DNA of 58,523 nucleotides, taken from Actinomortierella ambigua (lineage: Eukaryota > Mortierellomycota > Mortierellomycetes > Mortierellales > Mortierellaceae). Where the stretch lies: contig JAAAJB010000167.1 in assembly GCA_016098155.1 (NCBI GenBank), positions 1 through 58,523 on the forward strand, read 5' to 3'. Position 1 is the first letter of the stretch, and each line of letters begins with the position of its first letter. The translations under genes were made by a program, and so were the position numbers. Shown piece by piece: positions 20,590 to 32,604 of this stretch. The notes beneath the pieces were generated by a model, which ran no database searches, had not been told where the DNA came from, and was given only the letters and a program-made list of their open reading frames with translations.

Positions 20590-20665
20590 AGTCAACCGCC
20601 TTCCGATCCCCTCTTTTTTTTTTTGTTTTAGCCTGAAAGGGGTGTTGAAAATTGTTTTGTGTTTA

Positions 20666-21290
20666 TTATTCCTGGGCATTCTTCTTGGCTTCTGCTTCCT
20701 TGGCAGCAGCCTCCTGGGCGGCTAGCCGATCCGCTACTGCCTTGTGTTGTGCCCTCATCTGCTCTAGCATGTCCTTTTGCTCTACTGCCAGCACACGACC
20801 TAGAATGAACAAAGGCAACCCAACGTGGAAAAGCGTTAATTAACTGATCACAGGATACTAAAGCTGTAGAACGTTGATCACTCTGCTTCAACTTACGCTT
20901 GTTAAAGTAATCAGCCTGTTAACGGGAAGAGCGGAAGTAATTGGATGAAAAATTATTAGTTGCGGATCAGAGAGGCTCACACGGACACAAGGAGGTGGGA
21001 GGGGAGAGGGGTTAAACAACAATAGCCACCCTTCCATAATATCGGTGTCTCGGCACAACACGCATTCTGAAAGGATATCCAGCAGATACGCCAAGAAACA
21101 AGAGACATACCCAGCTCTTCATGCACTTGGACTCGTACAGCTTTCGCAGGTCAGGGCACACACTCTGAGCCTCTGGTTTGGCGGGGTCAACGACCTTGGC
21201 GTCGTCCAAGCACGCAAAGAAGGCATCGCGAGCATTCCAGCATTCTTGGCGGTCCTTCCGCGATGGGTGTTTGACATTGTCTTCTTGCAT
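20666..21290 (-). CDS. COA6: Cytochrome c oxidase assembly factor 6 (COA6)
   Basis: Exons 21290-21111, 20915-20897 and 20799-20666 give 110 aa. The second exon is only 19 nt (ADYFNK plus one base) but is needed to rebuild the family motif. COA6 is an intermembrane-space twin-Cys protein that helps deliver copper to subunit 2 of complex IV. The sequence shows RQECWNARDAFFACLDDAK, then C in SVCPDLRKLYESKCMKSWADYFNKR, i.e. the CX9C/CX10C-type Cys pairs and the W-x-x-Y-F ending typical of the family. The C-terminal third is a charged helix (VEQKDMLEQMRAQHKAVADR). No presequence is present, as expected for a Mia40-type substrate. Divergent from the mitochondrial uL1m gene. Confidence 0.9.
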
Positions 21291-21591
21291 TGTGGGTGTG
21301 TGAGAGTGGTGTAGCGTCGATGGGTGGAGACGGGCTGTGTGCTGAGGAGAGTGTGGGTGGGTGCGTCCGTGGTTCGTGTTTCCCAAGCAAGCGTGGGGCG
21401 GGACTGCGAACTTGGCCACACACACGTGACCATTGTTTTGGTTGATCTGGTCGCCCCTCCGAAGTAGGATAGCCGCTTCCAAAGGGGGGTCATTGCCTGT
21501 CGTGGACCTTCATTTTTTTTCTGTTGACATTGCAAGTCCAGCATCTTCAGCATCTCAGCCCTCACTTCGCCGCTTTATACATATAACCGCC

Positions 21592-22803
21592 ATGCTCCGA
21601 ACACACATTTTGTCCAAGGGCCTGCTGACTGCTGCTGCCGCTCCTCTGCAGACCACCACACGCGCCGCCACAGCCTCCACCGTCTACAACACATTACAAT
21701 ACAACCAGCAGCAACGGAGCTATGCCTCGGCAAAGAAGGTTCAGCACTTGCCTGGTGCCATGAACTTCACTGATGCTCTTGCTGTCATCAAGGTATCCAT
21801 CCGGCTTCTCATTTCTTCCCCCTTGCGGACTCATGGAACGGCGTTTATCTTCTCTTCAGGAACCAAAAAAAAAAAGGACCGCAATGATAAACACTTTCTT
21901 CCGCATGGTTCCTTTCCCACCAATAATCAACACTTCAACTTTTGTATTTTCTTTCTAGGCCATGGAGGTCGGTAAGCCCAACCATGTGGTCGAGGTGCAC
22001 ATTCAGACCAACCCCAAGCTGGAGAAGCACTCGCAGCCGATCCGCTCGTCGGTTTTGCTGAAGAAGCCCATCAAGCAGGACGCAACCATCTTGGTCTTTG
22101 CTGAGGGCAAGCAGGCTGAGGAGGCTCGTAACTCGGGTGCCAAGGTGATTGTCGGAGGACCCGAGTTGGTCAAGGAGATCATGGACGGTCAGCACAAGTT
22201 TGACAAGTGTATCTGCACACCGGGCATGTTCCCTTCCGTGACCAAGTTGGCTCGTATCCTCGGTCCCAAGGGTCTGATGCCTACGGTCAAGAAGGGCACC
22301 GTGACCGACGATATCGAGGGCGTCATCCAGGCCCAGACGGCTGCTTTTGATTTCCGTGGCGATAAGAATGGCGTTGTTCATACCAGTACGTTTCGATCCA
22401 GCAAAGGGTGGAGGAGGAGGAAGGGGAAAGCGAGGGAGAGTGGGAGGTGGAACAAACTCGAACATTTGAATGTCAATGCAACAAAGCATACTAGGTATTG
22501 ACTCTCTTCTTTTTTTTTTTTCTTTTCCCAACTTTTAGTCATTGGCAAGGTCAACTGGGAGCCAAAGGATATTGAGGCAAATTACAAGATTATCATGGAT
22601 CAGATGAAGGTGCTCTCCCAGGAGCGCTTTGTCAAGAAGGGTAAGGGCCGACCTAACAAGTCTCATCATGGCAGGAGCATACCACCATCATACGTTTTGA
22701 TTCTAACATCAGATGCTTTGTCTGTTTTTTGTATCTAGATTGGATCAAGAACGTGTACATCTCGTCCACACAAGGCCCTGGCATCCCATTGATCAGCAAC
22801 TAA
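21592..22803 (+). CDS. MRPL1: Mitochondrial large-subunit ribosomal protein uL1m
   Basis: Exons 21592-21792, 21959-22385, 22539-22640 and 22739-22803 give 264 aa. ATG 21592 opens an N-terminus rich in Arg, Ala, Thr and Gln without acids, typical of a matrix targeting peptide of about 40 residues. The body matches bacterial L1: AIKAMEVGKPNHVVEVHIQT-like strand across the first junction, ILVFAEGKQAEEARNSGA, GGPELVKEIMDG, the signature LGPKGLMPTVKKGTVTDD, FRGDKNGVVHT, IGKVNW, and the ending YISSTQGPGIPL. L1 binds 23S-type rRNA at the L1 stalk. The downstream end faces DBF4, 77 bases away. Confidence 0.94.
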
Positions 22804-22880
22804 AATTATATAAATCTTTTAAAATCTCGTTCGTCACTATTTTTTTTTTATAATTATTTATTCTCTATGATACAAGCAAA

Positions 22881-25800
22881 CTACTCAATGAACACCATAC
22901 AGCCCTCGCCATATTCAGAAAACTCTTCCACAAAGCTCGAGCTGTTGGTGCGGACCATCTTTTGACCAGCCGGTTCCGGCAACCGGTCGCCCTGGTAGTG
23001 CTGGAAGCATCGATCCTCTTGTTGCTCCGCATGCGACATGACCGGGAACGCCTGTCGCAACCGCTTGGACGCCCGCTGACTGGGTGACCCTGTTATCGGC
23101 GACGACAACATCCGGCTGTCGTATTCACTGTACCGTCCAACTCCCTCAGAGGGTGGATATACGCTGGGCGATGCAGGGGTCGCAGGTGACGTGGGAACGA
23201 GGCGGCCATCAGGTCCATAGTGATGTGACAGGTAGCTCTCTGGGTGTCCTTGTTGGTAAACACTCGGCCAGAAGCCAAGCGAGGGTAACTTTGGTGCTGG
23301 GGGTGGCTCCATGTTGTCGTCCAAGCCATAGTATCTTCCGGTTTGCTTGACAGGCGTCGTCGGCAGACTGGCTTGTTCCTGTTCATATTGTTGCTTCTGT
23401 TGATGATGATGTTGTTGTTGCCGCTGCTGCTGCTGCTGCTGCTGTTGCTGATGTTCGGTCGTTCGAGAAGCTTGTTTGAGAGCCGCAGGCTTGACAACAG
23501 GCGGCATCGATCGCCATCCTGCAGCCGCTGGATCCTGGTTCTCTTTGCTTTCGTGGGCATCTCGTCCGATCACCACATCCTTGTTCCGCGCCAAGAACTC
23601 GGTCAGACGGTTTGGAACAGGCGAAGGAGCACTTCCTAAGGCGGTTCGACGGTTATCGTGCATGTGGTTAGAGAGCGTCGTGGTCGACCTTCGGGAAAGC
23701 GGGCTACGATCAACGGAGGGCTTGGGTGCCGTCCAGCGGCTACTAGCGACCCCAGTACCCCGGGTGGAGGCGGCTGACGGCGAAGGAGGTTCGGGTCGGT
23801 TCATACTTTGGAAGCGAAGCTCGTTCTCGTTCGCGCGTTCGTCGGCCATGATGTTCTCCAGCTTGCGCTTTAGTGGGCCGTGGAAGGCGCCGCTCGGAGG
23901 AAGGGTGGTGGGTGTGGCTGCTGTCTTCTGCGGCGTCGAAGAGTACGACTCTTGCTGATGCGCCTCGCCATATGAGGCGGCACTAGACTTTAGAGGTGTC
24001 CTTAAAGACGTCGAGCTAGAGAAACGGGTTGTTGAGCTGGAGAAGCGGGTTGTCGAACTAATAAATCCGCTGGCAGGTATCGACGGTGGCAAAAGTTGAG
24101 GTTGATTCCGAGGACGACTAGGGAGTCCTCCAAGGCGAGAGAAAACACCGCGACCAGCGCTAGGAGATTTGACCATCGCCACAGACTCGTCACAGTCCCT
24201 GTATCCATCGTCGCTGTAGTCGGCAATAATACCACCATCGGGCGAGACCGGTGACGATGGACCATCGTCAAAATTCTTGGCAGCGCCTGCCGTCACGAAC
24301 GACGAAGACATGATCTTGACGCCCATGTTGCTGCCGCTCTCGGCTTCTGAGGGTCCCAAGGCACTGGATGCACCAATGACAAGACGGACGGGTGTCGCTG
24401 AGGCCGGCCCTGGAAGATCCGTCGACACCGATTGTGGCACGTTCGCCGCCGAGTCCAAAAACTTTTCATCCGGCACAGTGGCATCTGTCTCAAGACGGCT
24501 GGCGAGCGACCCTGACTGAGGCTCTTGCTCAAAGAAGCGAGACATTCGTGCTCGTACATGGCTCACGCTCGGCGTACCCTCGCTACCCCGGATCTCATCA
24601 AGATGCTCAATGTCTGTTGCCTGGGCTGCATTCTCTTCTTGAGAGACTTGCTCTTGCTCTTGATGCTCATCGGGATCGTCCGCAACAGGAGATGCAACAC
24701 TGGGCTCCGGAGCTGCGATGATGGAAGCATCGGGAGTCACCTCAGCATTAGTGTCCTCTTGTTCCTCTGAAGTCTGGGGCAAGGGTTCCGTTGTGGCCTC
24801 GTCATCGTCTGCATGTTTGTCAGCGAGCGACTTTCTCAACTTGGTCTCGCCACTGTCGACATCCTTCTCAGATGGCGCCGGGTCAGCCTCCGTCTTGTTG
24901 GCGGGTGTGGCCGTGGTATCCTGTTCGTTCACCTGAAGTTCAACACGTGTCTCCTGTGATGTTGCCATGCTCGAGGTTACTGTAGTATTCGAGTCTTTGT
25001 CAACAAGTGTGATACTGGTCGAAGAAGCTCCCTCAATCTTGTCGACTGCGTCAGCTTGGGCCGTCTCGACAGTGTTGTCTGACCCTGCCTTTTCGACTGC
25101 CGATGCGTCCGTCGAAGTAACCTGAAGAGGCTGGTTGTTCAAGGTTGGGTCAGAACCCTCTGAGCGTGGCGGCCTTGGTTCTCTCCGTCTGCGAGGCAGC
25201 TCTGCAAGAAGTCGATCCAAGGCCTGAAATTTGGCCGTGTCGTACGCGTATCGCCTGTGTCGTGATGTCGCAGCATGCTAAAAGTAGGAGAGAAGTCAAG
25301 GGAATGTTGGGTCAGAGCTATTGTTTGTCATTCCTCTATTCCGTGGTTCGATGGCACAACATTTGCGCGCACGGAACAGGTCATAGAGCTCGTACCTCGC
25401 GCAAGTTGGTGTACTGGGTCCTGCAGTTCTCGCAATAGCCTGATTTGGCTTTGGGAAGGTCCTTCTCATCAATGCCGATGTCTGTCGGAGGCGGCAATTG
25501 CACCTGCTCTCGTCTCTTTACTGACGAATCTTTTTGCCGCCTGGAAGACTTTTGAATCCCACTATCGTGATTGGGTTCTTGTGCCTTGTTCTCCGCTGGT
25601 TCCGCCAGAGCTGCATCCGCTGCTGCAGGGTTGCAGGCGTTGGGGGCACATGCGGTCGCGTCCTGCTGAGTAGGCGGCACCTGTGCCTCCAAGCCCTGCT
25701 TGCCTTCAGGTCCAGTGCGTGGCTGTTTTGAAACTGCGGCGCCGACAAGAGCCGCGTTAGTCGCCTGCCGGGTGGACCTGCGAACTGGTTGAGTCGGCTG

Positions 25801-27540
25801 TGTTGCTGCTGGTGCTGCCGTCGCGGTATCAATGGCTGGTTTGTTGGGACAAGGTGCTGCTACTTCTGTCGACTGGGCAATTTCGGCTTGCTGAACTGGA
25901 GGCAATGCGCGGCCGACAGGGGCAGTTGTCAAAACGCGCTTACCAAGCTGCTCCAATCTTGGATCCAGGAGGTTCTGCGCAGGGCCAAGTGGATTGGTTA
26001 GGCGCCCAACGACAGACTGCGTCGATACAGAGTGTGAAGTCATCGAGTTAATGATACCTGAGGCTGGAGCAGATTCCTGCACTGCCTTGCGCGCAGCTGC
26101 AAGTGGTTGCTTAGGTGATGGGTTTCGGAAAGCTGGTTCAAGTGTGCGGTGCTGCACTTCCTGAGGCGTCGTCTCCTTTCCAGCCGCCTCTGGTGCCACA
26201 GCAGTAGACGTGGCTGGTGCCACGACTGGGTTCGCTGCCTCTCCATCCGGTGCTGCTTCATGTTGCTGCCCAGCCAGATGCCTAGACTTGCTCTTCTCTT
26301 CAATCCATACATACGGCGATCCACTTGTGTTTTGGTAATGGAGCCGAATCCAAGGATGCTTTTTAGACTGGGGCTCAAACTCGTGCGCAATGATGGTTGA
26401 ATAAGTCCCGGTAGCATCTTCGACAAGAAGATAGGCACCCCTAAGCACGTGGTAGTCATCATTCTGGGCAGTTGTAGGACCAAAGGTGCGATCTCGAAGA
26501 AGCAGTTCGCGCAGAGAAGGTTCATTCTGAGCTGCGGACGTCTCTCCAGTGACAGCACCAAGGATCTGGAAGGCATCCGTTAAACTCCACACGGTGATGT
26601 TACGAGTAAGTGCCTTGAGCAAGAGAGCATTCTGTGGTACTTGTGGCAGACCGATAGGTGGCTGTGTTGGTGCAATTCCGTGGTGCTGCTGTTGCTGCTG
26701 TTGTTGATGTTGCTGCTGTTGTTCTTGTTGTTGCTTAAAACGCTGAACTTCTTCTGGCGTTGGTACCTGCTTGGTCGTGATGATATGTGTGACATCTGAG
26801 AGCGACAGAAACATTGCGACAACCTACAACATATAGAAAAGGTAGAATAACACAGGTCAGATAGCTTTCAAATCTGTCAAATAGCTGGAGCAATGCATTT
26901 GACGGCTCTGTCAAGTGAAATGCCAAATGGAATCACATACAGCGCCTGCGGAGGTAATTGCGCGGGTAAGCTTGTTGACGGTGGTGTTGTCGACTGAATC
27001 GAAGAAAAACCGGCTTGTTTTGAGGCTCGCACGCATGTGTGCAATCCACTCTTGGCTCTGGGCCTTGGGCTTCGACGAAGAAGTCCTTGCCTTTGGGGTG
27101 ATGCTTGTCTGACGCGCGTCGTGTCTCTTCTCAACGGTCGGCAACACAGTCTTTGTCGAAAGAGTAGCAGGAGTGGAAACAGCCGAGACGTCTGTCAGCG
27201 GTGCCTTGGCTAGCCGTGGTGCAGGGGCATTGAGAACATTCTTTTGTACAGGGAGGACGGTATTGAATGCCTTGTTTGGTGCAGCGGTACCATGACCTTT
27301 GAGCAGGTCCAGAGGTTCAGCTCGTGGCTGGGCTACTCCATGGTGTTGGTGGTGGTGCTTGAACAAGGCAGGCTGAGCAGAGGGGACGATGTTTTCTTGG
27401 CCCTGTCCATTCATTTGGCTGTGCCTGGCCAAAGGGGCAGTGTTGGGAGCATTGGTGCGGGCAAGCAGGATGGAGTGAGCAGGATGCAGCACCGGTGGTG
27501 CTGTCCGGCGCATGATGTATGCGCCCTGCCTGTCGGTCAT
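22881..27540 (-). CDS. DBF4: DBF4, regulatory subunit of Cdc7 kinase
   Basis: Exons 27540-26941, 26823-25396 and 25277-22881 give 1,474 aa, about twice the size of yeast or human DBF4. It activates Cdc7, which phosphorylates MCM to fire replication origins. Three hallmark motifs are present in order: N, a BRCT-like region from QEWIAHMRASLKTSRFFFDS through AGAVVAMFLSLSDVTHIITT (split by intron 1); M, YHVLRGAYLLVEDATGTYST with IIAHEF; and C, a zinc finger YCENC ... LREHAATSRHRRYA (C-x2-C ... H-x5-H, split by intron 2). A Gln run follows motif N. The long C-terminal tail is disordered, with Gln/His runs near 23395-23460, a threefold SSTTRF repeat near 24000-24080, and a KEN sequence (ESKENQDP, near 23545) that could be an APC/C degron. 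Divergent from the FYVE gene. Confidence 0.92.
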
Positions 27541-28024
27541 GGATCACTGTTGGTCGGCGCAAAAATCTCGATAGGAATGGGATAGGAGGGCTGAACCAAC
27601 ACGCCTGTTGGCTGATCGGGGGAGGGGTATGAGTGTCCTGCGCCAACGGAAGACGAGAAGCTAGGAATGGGAGGATGTGTGGCCAAGCGTCGCGTCGTTA
27701 ATGCTGGACATGAAAGAGGTGCATGTCAGGCGTGATTATTTTCAGCCAGGTTGAGTGACTGCATCCCTCCCACTCCCCGCTCTCACCAGGCACATGCTGA
27801 CTGGTCCCTCTGTCCATGTCATGTCTCGCCTTCTCTCTCTTCTCCTCTCTTCCTAGCTTTCTCTCCCTCTCTCTCTTTCTCTCTCTTTCTTTGTTTTATC
27901 CTACACCTTTCTTGCTCACAACATTCTCTTGCTACTCTCCCCCCTACACGCATCCTGCTGATTGCCACTACTGTGTCTCTTTTCACCCATTCTCCCCTTC
28001 GTATTATTTGTTGTTTTTCATCCC
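27541..28024. other. Divergent promoter region, DBF4 and ankyrin-FYVE gene
   Basis: The right half (27820-28010) is a pyrimidine tract on the plus strand (TCTCTC-rich), as is common just before fungal start codons. On the minus strand the DBF4 side contains ACGACGCGACGC near 27685-27700, which resembles but does not match an ACGCGT MluI cell-cycle box. Confidence 0.35.
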
Positions 28025-31000
28025 ATGGTGTCGGTGGTTCTGTCACCCAATTCTATCCCAGACTTTGTTCACCCACCAGTCCCTGGTGAAGAACATGTCT
28101 TTTATGGCAGTGCCCACCTCGACTCAATACGCCTGCCCGCCGTTGCTGCTGCCGCACAACAACAGCTCCAGCGGCAGCAGCAGCAGCAGCAGCACGGTTC
28201 CCACCCCTTGGCCCTGACTGCGGGCAACAACAGTCATCTTCAGTCAGGCGACCCTTTGTCAGCTATCCTTGTGGCTGCGACACCAACCACGGTCGAAAGC
28301 GCTACATCAACAACAACAGCAACCACGCCAACGGCATCAAACGATCGTCCGCAGCTCGGCACACCAGAAGAAACGTCCTGGTCAAGACTCATGGACGCCT
28401 GTACGGAGGGCCACGCACAAGATGTGCAGGACTGTCTGGAGGCATTCCCAACCCTGAAGGACTCTATCGACAACATCTCGTCTGCCACAGGCATGAACCC
28501 TCTACACTTTGCCGCTTCTCGTGGGCATGCGGACACTGTCCGCGCCCTTGTGGATATGGCAGGAGCTGGCGTCGATGTGCAGGACCGCGAAGGAGAGGTA
28601 AGCATATTTGACCACGGAGCCCAGGCTTTATTATTATTATTACTTTATATATCCCCTTCGCTTTCTCTCTCTCTCTCTCTCTCTGTCTCTGTCTCTCTTG
28701 CCCTCTTCGGCCTACACCAATCCAACAGCTTGTGGTTCTACATTTAAACATTTATTGTCTTGTCTGGTACCTCTTGCCATGATGACAAAGCGGTGGTTGA
28801 AGTAGCAATATGAGCCTTCAGTCAGAGGGAGAGAAAGAAAGAAAGAGAGAGGACAACACGAGACTTGGGAAGAAAGGAGGTTATCTAACATGTTTCTTTG
28901 GGATCCCCTCCCTCTAGACTGCTCTCTTGAAGGCCTCGTATGCAGGGCACCTCAGTATCGTGTGCTTCCTGCTGAAACGCGGGGCCAATGTGCATCAAAA
29001 GGACAAGGATGGGTGGACAGCGCTTCACAACGCTAGCTCAAAGGGATTCATCAATATCGCCCAGGTGCTACTCGAGAAAGGTCACGCAAACGTGAATGCC
29101 AGGAGCAAAAAAGGGCACACGCCACTGAGTATGTCGCAATTGGAACAAAACTCAAAAAGAGGAGAGAGAGCATGTGTGTATGTGGGTGTGGGTGCAACCT
29201 GTTGCTCTGGCATGTTTATTTGCTGTATTGTTGAACTGACCCTTTATCCCCCTTTCCCCCCTCCCTATTTTAAACTTTTTCTCCCGCTCGGCTTAGTCAA
29301 TGCGGCCTCAATGGGTGATACGGGCATTGTCCTCTACCTCGTCAACCACGCCAAAGCAAACCCTCTCCTCAAGAACACCTTCTCAGAAACTGCATACGAT
29401 GTGGCTGCGAGCAACAATCACGCACATCTGTGCGACATTCTTCAGAGTGCCGAAAAACAATGGTGGAAAGGTTAGCATCCCCTTCACGCTGCACAGCCAC
29501 TAGCCTGCCCACTAGAGCACTTCTTCCACAGGATGAAATCTAATTCCTCTGTTTCTTTTTCATATTTTTTTAGTGGAACATTCACAGGAACAATATGACT
29601 CTCTCTCATTTCACAACACTGTACTGCAGACTGTTTACGAGAACCAACGAGCTTCAAGCTCGTTCCCGTTGTCGTTGATGGCACCAAAGTTTTCAGCACA
29701 GGCATTGACACAGCAGGATGTCTGTGGTCCGTGGTCGCTTTCTAATGGTCGACCATCCACCAAGGATGATGTCCATCTACCACTAGTCACGGAATCAAGG
29801 TCTTCCCGTTCCAACACCCAGCGTGGTTGGTTCTGGCTGACAGAGTGGGCGGTGGACAAGACGGACCCCAATGTCGATGGCGAAGGGTGGCAGTACAACA
29901 AAAACTTTAGCGACCCTAACCCCTCATGGTCAGCGGCTGCCCCGACATCTGGTAGCAGCTGGGTCCGCCGACGTCGATGGGTGCGTGTGATGAAGAAGCG
30001 AGTCGATCTCGTACCTGGTGCATCATCTTCCCAATCATCCCAACAAGACGAAATGGAGGATCCGTTCGACCATCACTCTACTGGCGACTACATGAGACGC
30101 GCAGGCCTTGCTCTGAGACGAGAGGATGGCTTTGCTAGCCAGGAGCAAGAGCTCATCCGCTATCGCCAAGCCATTCAGATCATGTTGCGGGGCATTAAGG
30201 AAGACAAGGACGCCGGGTCAAAGCTGCTTGCAACGGAACAAGTTCGCGAATACCTAGACCATGCAGAAACGCTCGCGCAGGCCATCGAGGGCACAGGATA
30301 TACCTCCGGCAATGAGAGTCAGCTTGAATCACCACGGCCATCCATGGCGCCCAAGCCATCCGATAGTGGGGCGCGCGAGTTGAACGAGATTCGCCGGCTG
30401 ACGTTGCAGCAGTCGACCCCGGATGACGACGACGCATGCGACCCCATCAACGCCGATTTAACAACTAGCGGATCAAGCATGCAGGAAGAACCTGAGGAAA
30501 ATGGTCAGAGTGGAGGAAGTGAGGAGGATGCTGACCGGGACTCGTTCCGCACAGCTGGTGGAACTCCTGACACAAACACCAGCGCATCTTCATCACGTTC
30601 AACATCCAACGCTGCCCATGTGGACAATGAGAACGAGGCTGACCAGGAAGTCCGACCTGATGTTCAGCAGGAGGAACAAGAACAGCTCGAAAGTGAGCTG
30701 GCTGAGATTTCCGTGCAAGAAACTGAAGATGCAGGCGCAACCAATAGCTCGATACCCGACCAACCATCAGTCACCGCCTCAGGACCTGCGGTGTTGAGTG
30801 CGGAGGAGGTCCATACCCAGAGTGTATCCGTTGACTCACCCTCATCTGACACGAGCCCCGCGGCCCGACTAAATGCTGCGTACACCGAGGCTCCATCCTA
30901 TCGCCGGCGCTCTTCTCCGCCAACTATACAGGATACTTCGTCCTCTCAACAGATTAGATCAGACCGACATCGATCCACCCCTTCACCACCATCGAACCTC

Positions 31001-32238
31001 AACATGCCATCTCAGACACGAGCGAGCCGTTCTGCCACTACAGATACGGTCAGCAGCTACTCTTCACCCCTTTCCACCACGCCCCGAGGATACAACTCGC
31101 TGGGATTTGAGCCTCGCTGGGAACTTGATCATACAGTTCATGAATGTCGACAATGCAGTCGCAAGTTCTCGTTGTGGGTGCGCCGCCATCATTGCCGCAA
31201 ATGTGGACGGGTTGTTTGTGATCGCTGTTCTAGCCGAAGGGCAACATTGCACCCGTCGACAGTTTTGTACGATCCAACTTCGAGCGAGGCATATCTTCAG
31301 CACCAACACCTGAACAGGAGGGGAACATTGCAGAGCTACCGAGTGTGCGATTCGTGCCACTCCATGCTACAGCAGAACCCATCGGCTGCGCATTCTAGTT
31401 CGTCCACCCATGGGTCATACTACAGCTCTTCATCCAACAATCGCAGCCACTATTACCAGCAACAGCAGTCGTCGTCGTCGTCGTCGAACAACCATTACAG
31501 TTCATACCACCAATCTCGACAGCAGCAACAGCAGCAGCAGCATCCAGTCTATGGATCCTCACCTTATGGTGAATCATCCTTCCAAAATGCGGATGATTCA
31601 AATTACCACCTGTCGTCATCACGCAGTTCGAGTTCCTCCAACTTTCAGCCAGCACCGATGGTTCGGAACACCAGCTCAAGTTCCCTCATGAGCGAGTGTC
31701 CAGTATGCGGCGTTATCCTGATTAGTCTGGAGGGAGGCAAGGCAGCTCAGGAGCAGCATGTGCAGGACTGTCTCGAGGGCAAGACAGGCTCTGGTAGCCC
31801 TATCACGAGTGTTCGATATGTTGGTATGTGCATCAATGTACTTGGCCTTTGAGATTTTTTTGCGTGATCAGGAGTCAAAGACTAGGACAGGCCGACCGAG
31901 AATTCTTTTGTTTCTCACCCTTTTGCTTTTGATGGTTGTTTGCTTTCGCTGTTCTCTATCTCTGTCATGTAGTGTACAAGCTTCCAGCAGATTCGCCTCT
32001 GGTTGACCAAGAATGCGCGATTTGTTTTGAAGAGTTTGTTGCGGGTAAGAATCAAAGTGCTGTGAATGGAGAAAGGCGTTGTTGGATACTCTTTTAGAAT
32101 CAAGTCCTAATGTACTTTTTTTCGTTGTCCTGTGTAGGTCGTACGGTGGCGAGACTGAATTGCTTGTGCACGTATCACCGTCACTGCATTCACAATTGGC
32201 TGCAGCACGGCAAGTCGTGCCCTGTGCACTACCGATGA
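28025..32238 (+). CDS. Ankyrin-DysF-FYVE-RING protein, likely endosomal E3 ubiquitin ligase
   Basis: Six exons (28025-28597, 28918-29128, 29297-29470, 29574-31823, 31973-32044, 32138-32238) join in frame to 1,126 aa. Start ATG 28025 is the likeliest; an in-frame ATG at 27962 would add a hydrophobic stretch from the pyrimidine tract. Order: Gln/Ser-rich N-terminus; about five ankyrin repeats (residues 120-320; NPLHFAASRGHADTVRAL, TALHNASSKGFINIAQVLL); a DysF region (about 395-465) with GWFWLTEW, GEGWQYNKNF and WVRRRRWVRV; a long acidic Ser-rich stretch; a FYVE finger (about 844-916) with WVRRHHCRKCGRVVCDRC; and a C-terminal RING-like finger, ECAICFEEF ... CTYHRHCIHNW ... SCPVH, where the last ligand is His. 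FYVE binds PI3P on endosomes and RING fingers recruit E2 enzymes, so ubiquitylation at endosomal or vacuolar membranes is the likely job (inference; yeast Pib1 pairs FYVE with RING). Confidence 0.88.
28170..28196 (+). repeat. CAG trinucleotide run (polyglutamine)
   Basis: CAGCAGCAGCAGCAGCAGCAC lies in the first exon of the ankyrin-FYVE gene and codes for Gln in that frame. The same DNA in another frame gives polyserine, the cause of a spurious ORF beginning at 28098. Confidence 0.7.
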
Positions 32239-32604
32239 TAGAATGCGCCTTACTATACGTAGTCCATTAGATTGTACAATGTCAACGCAAACTCCTTAAC
32301 CGCATTGAGGAAAGATAAAAAAAATCACACACACAGTGCGAATGTGCTACTGCCAGCGACGGCGAAATGTGTGTGTGGACTTGCACCTGTGTGTGGTGTT
32401 CATTATTGCGGAGCTCACTGGCTTTGCTGCGGGAAATTCAACCCAAATGGAATAAAAGTGACCACTTCCGCCTCCCCCCCCTTCCAAAATCTTGTTCTCA
32501 TTCTCCGTTCACCTTTCATTTCTCTAATCGGCACCCTCACCGTCACCCTCATACTCACCCCCTCCTTTCAACAACCAACACCAGCAACAGCTTCCCCGGT
32601 GCTT
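32239..32604. other. Intergenic spacer, promoter of FAP1-type gene
   Basis: Tandem spacer of 366 bases. The last 100 bases are pyrimidine-rich (CTCATTCTCCGTTCACC and similar), consistent with a 5' leader. The frame is open from 32272 but its sequence has no coding character before the ATG at 32605. Confidence 0.4.

Noticed and set aside
28098..28217. Alternative start ATG giving MSFMAVPTSTQYA
   Set aside because: This frame ends within 40 codons, whereas the frame from 28025 continues into the ankyrin repeats.
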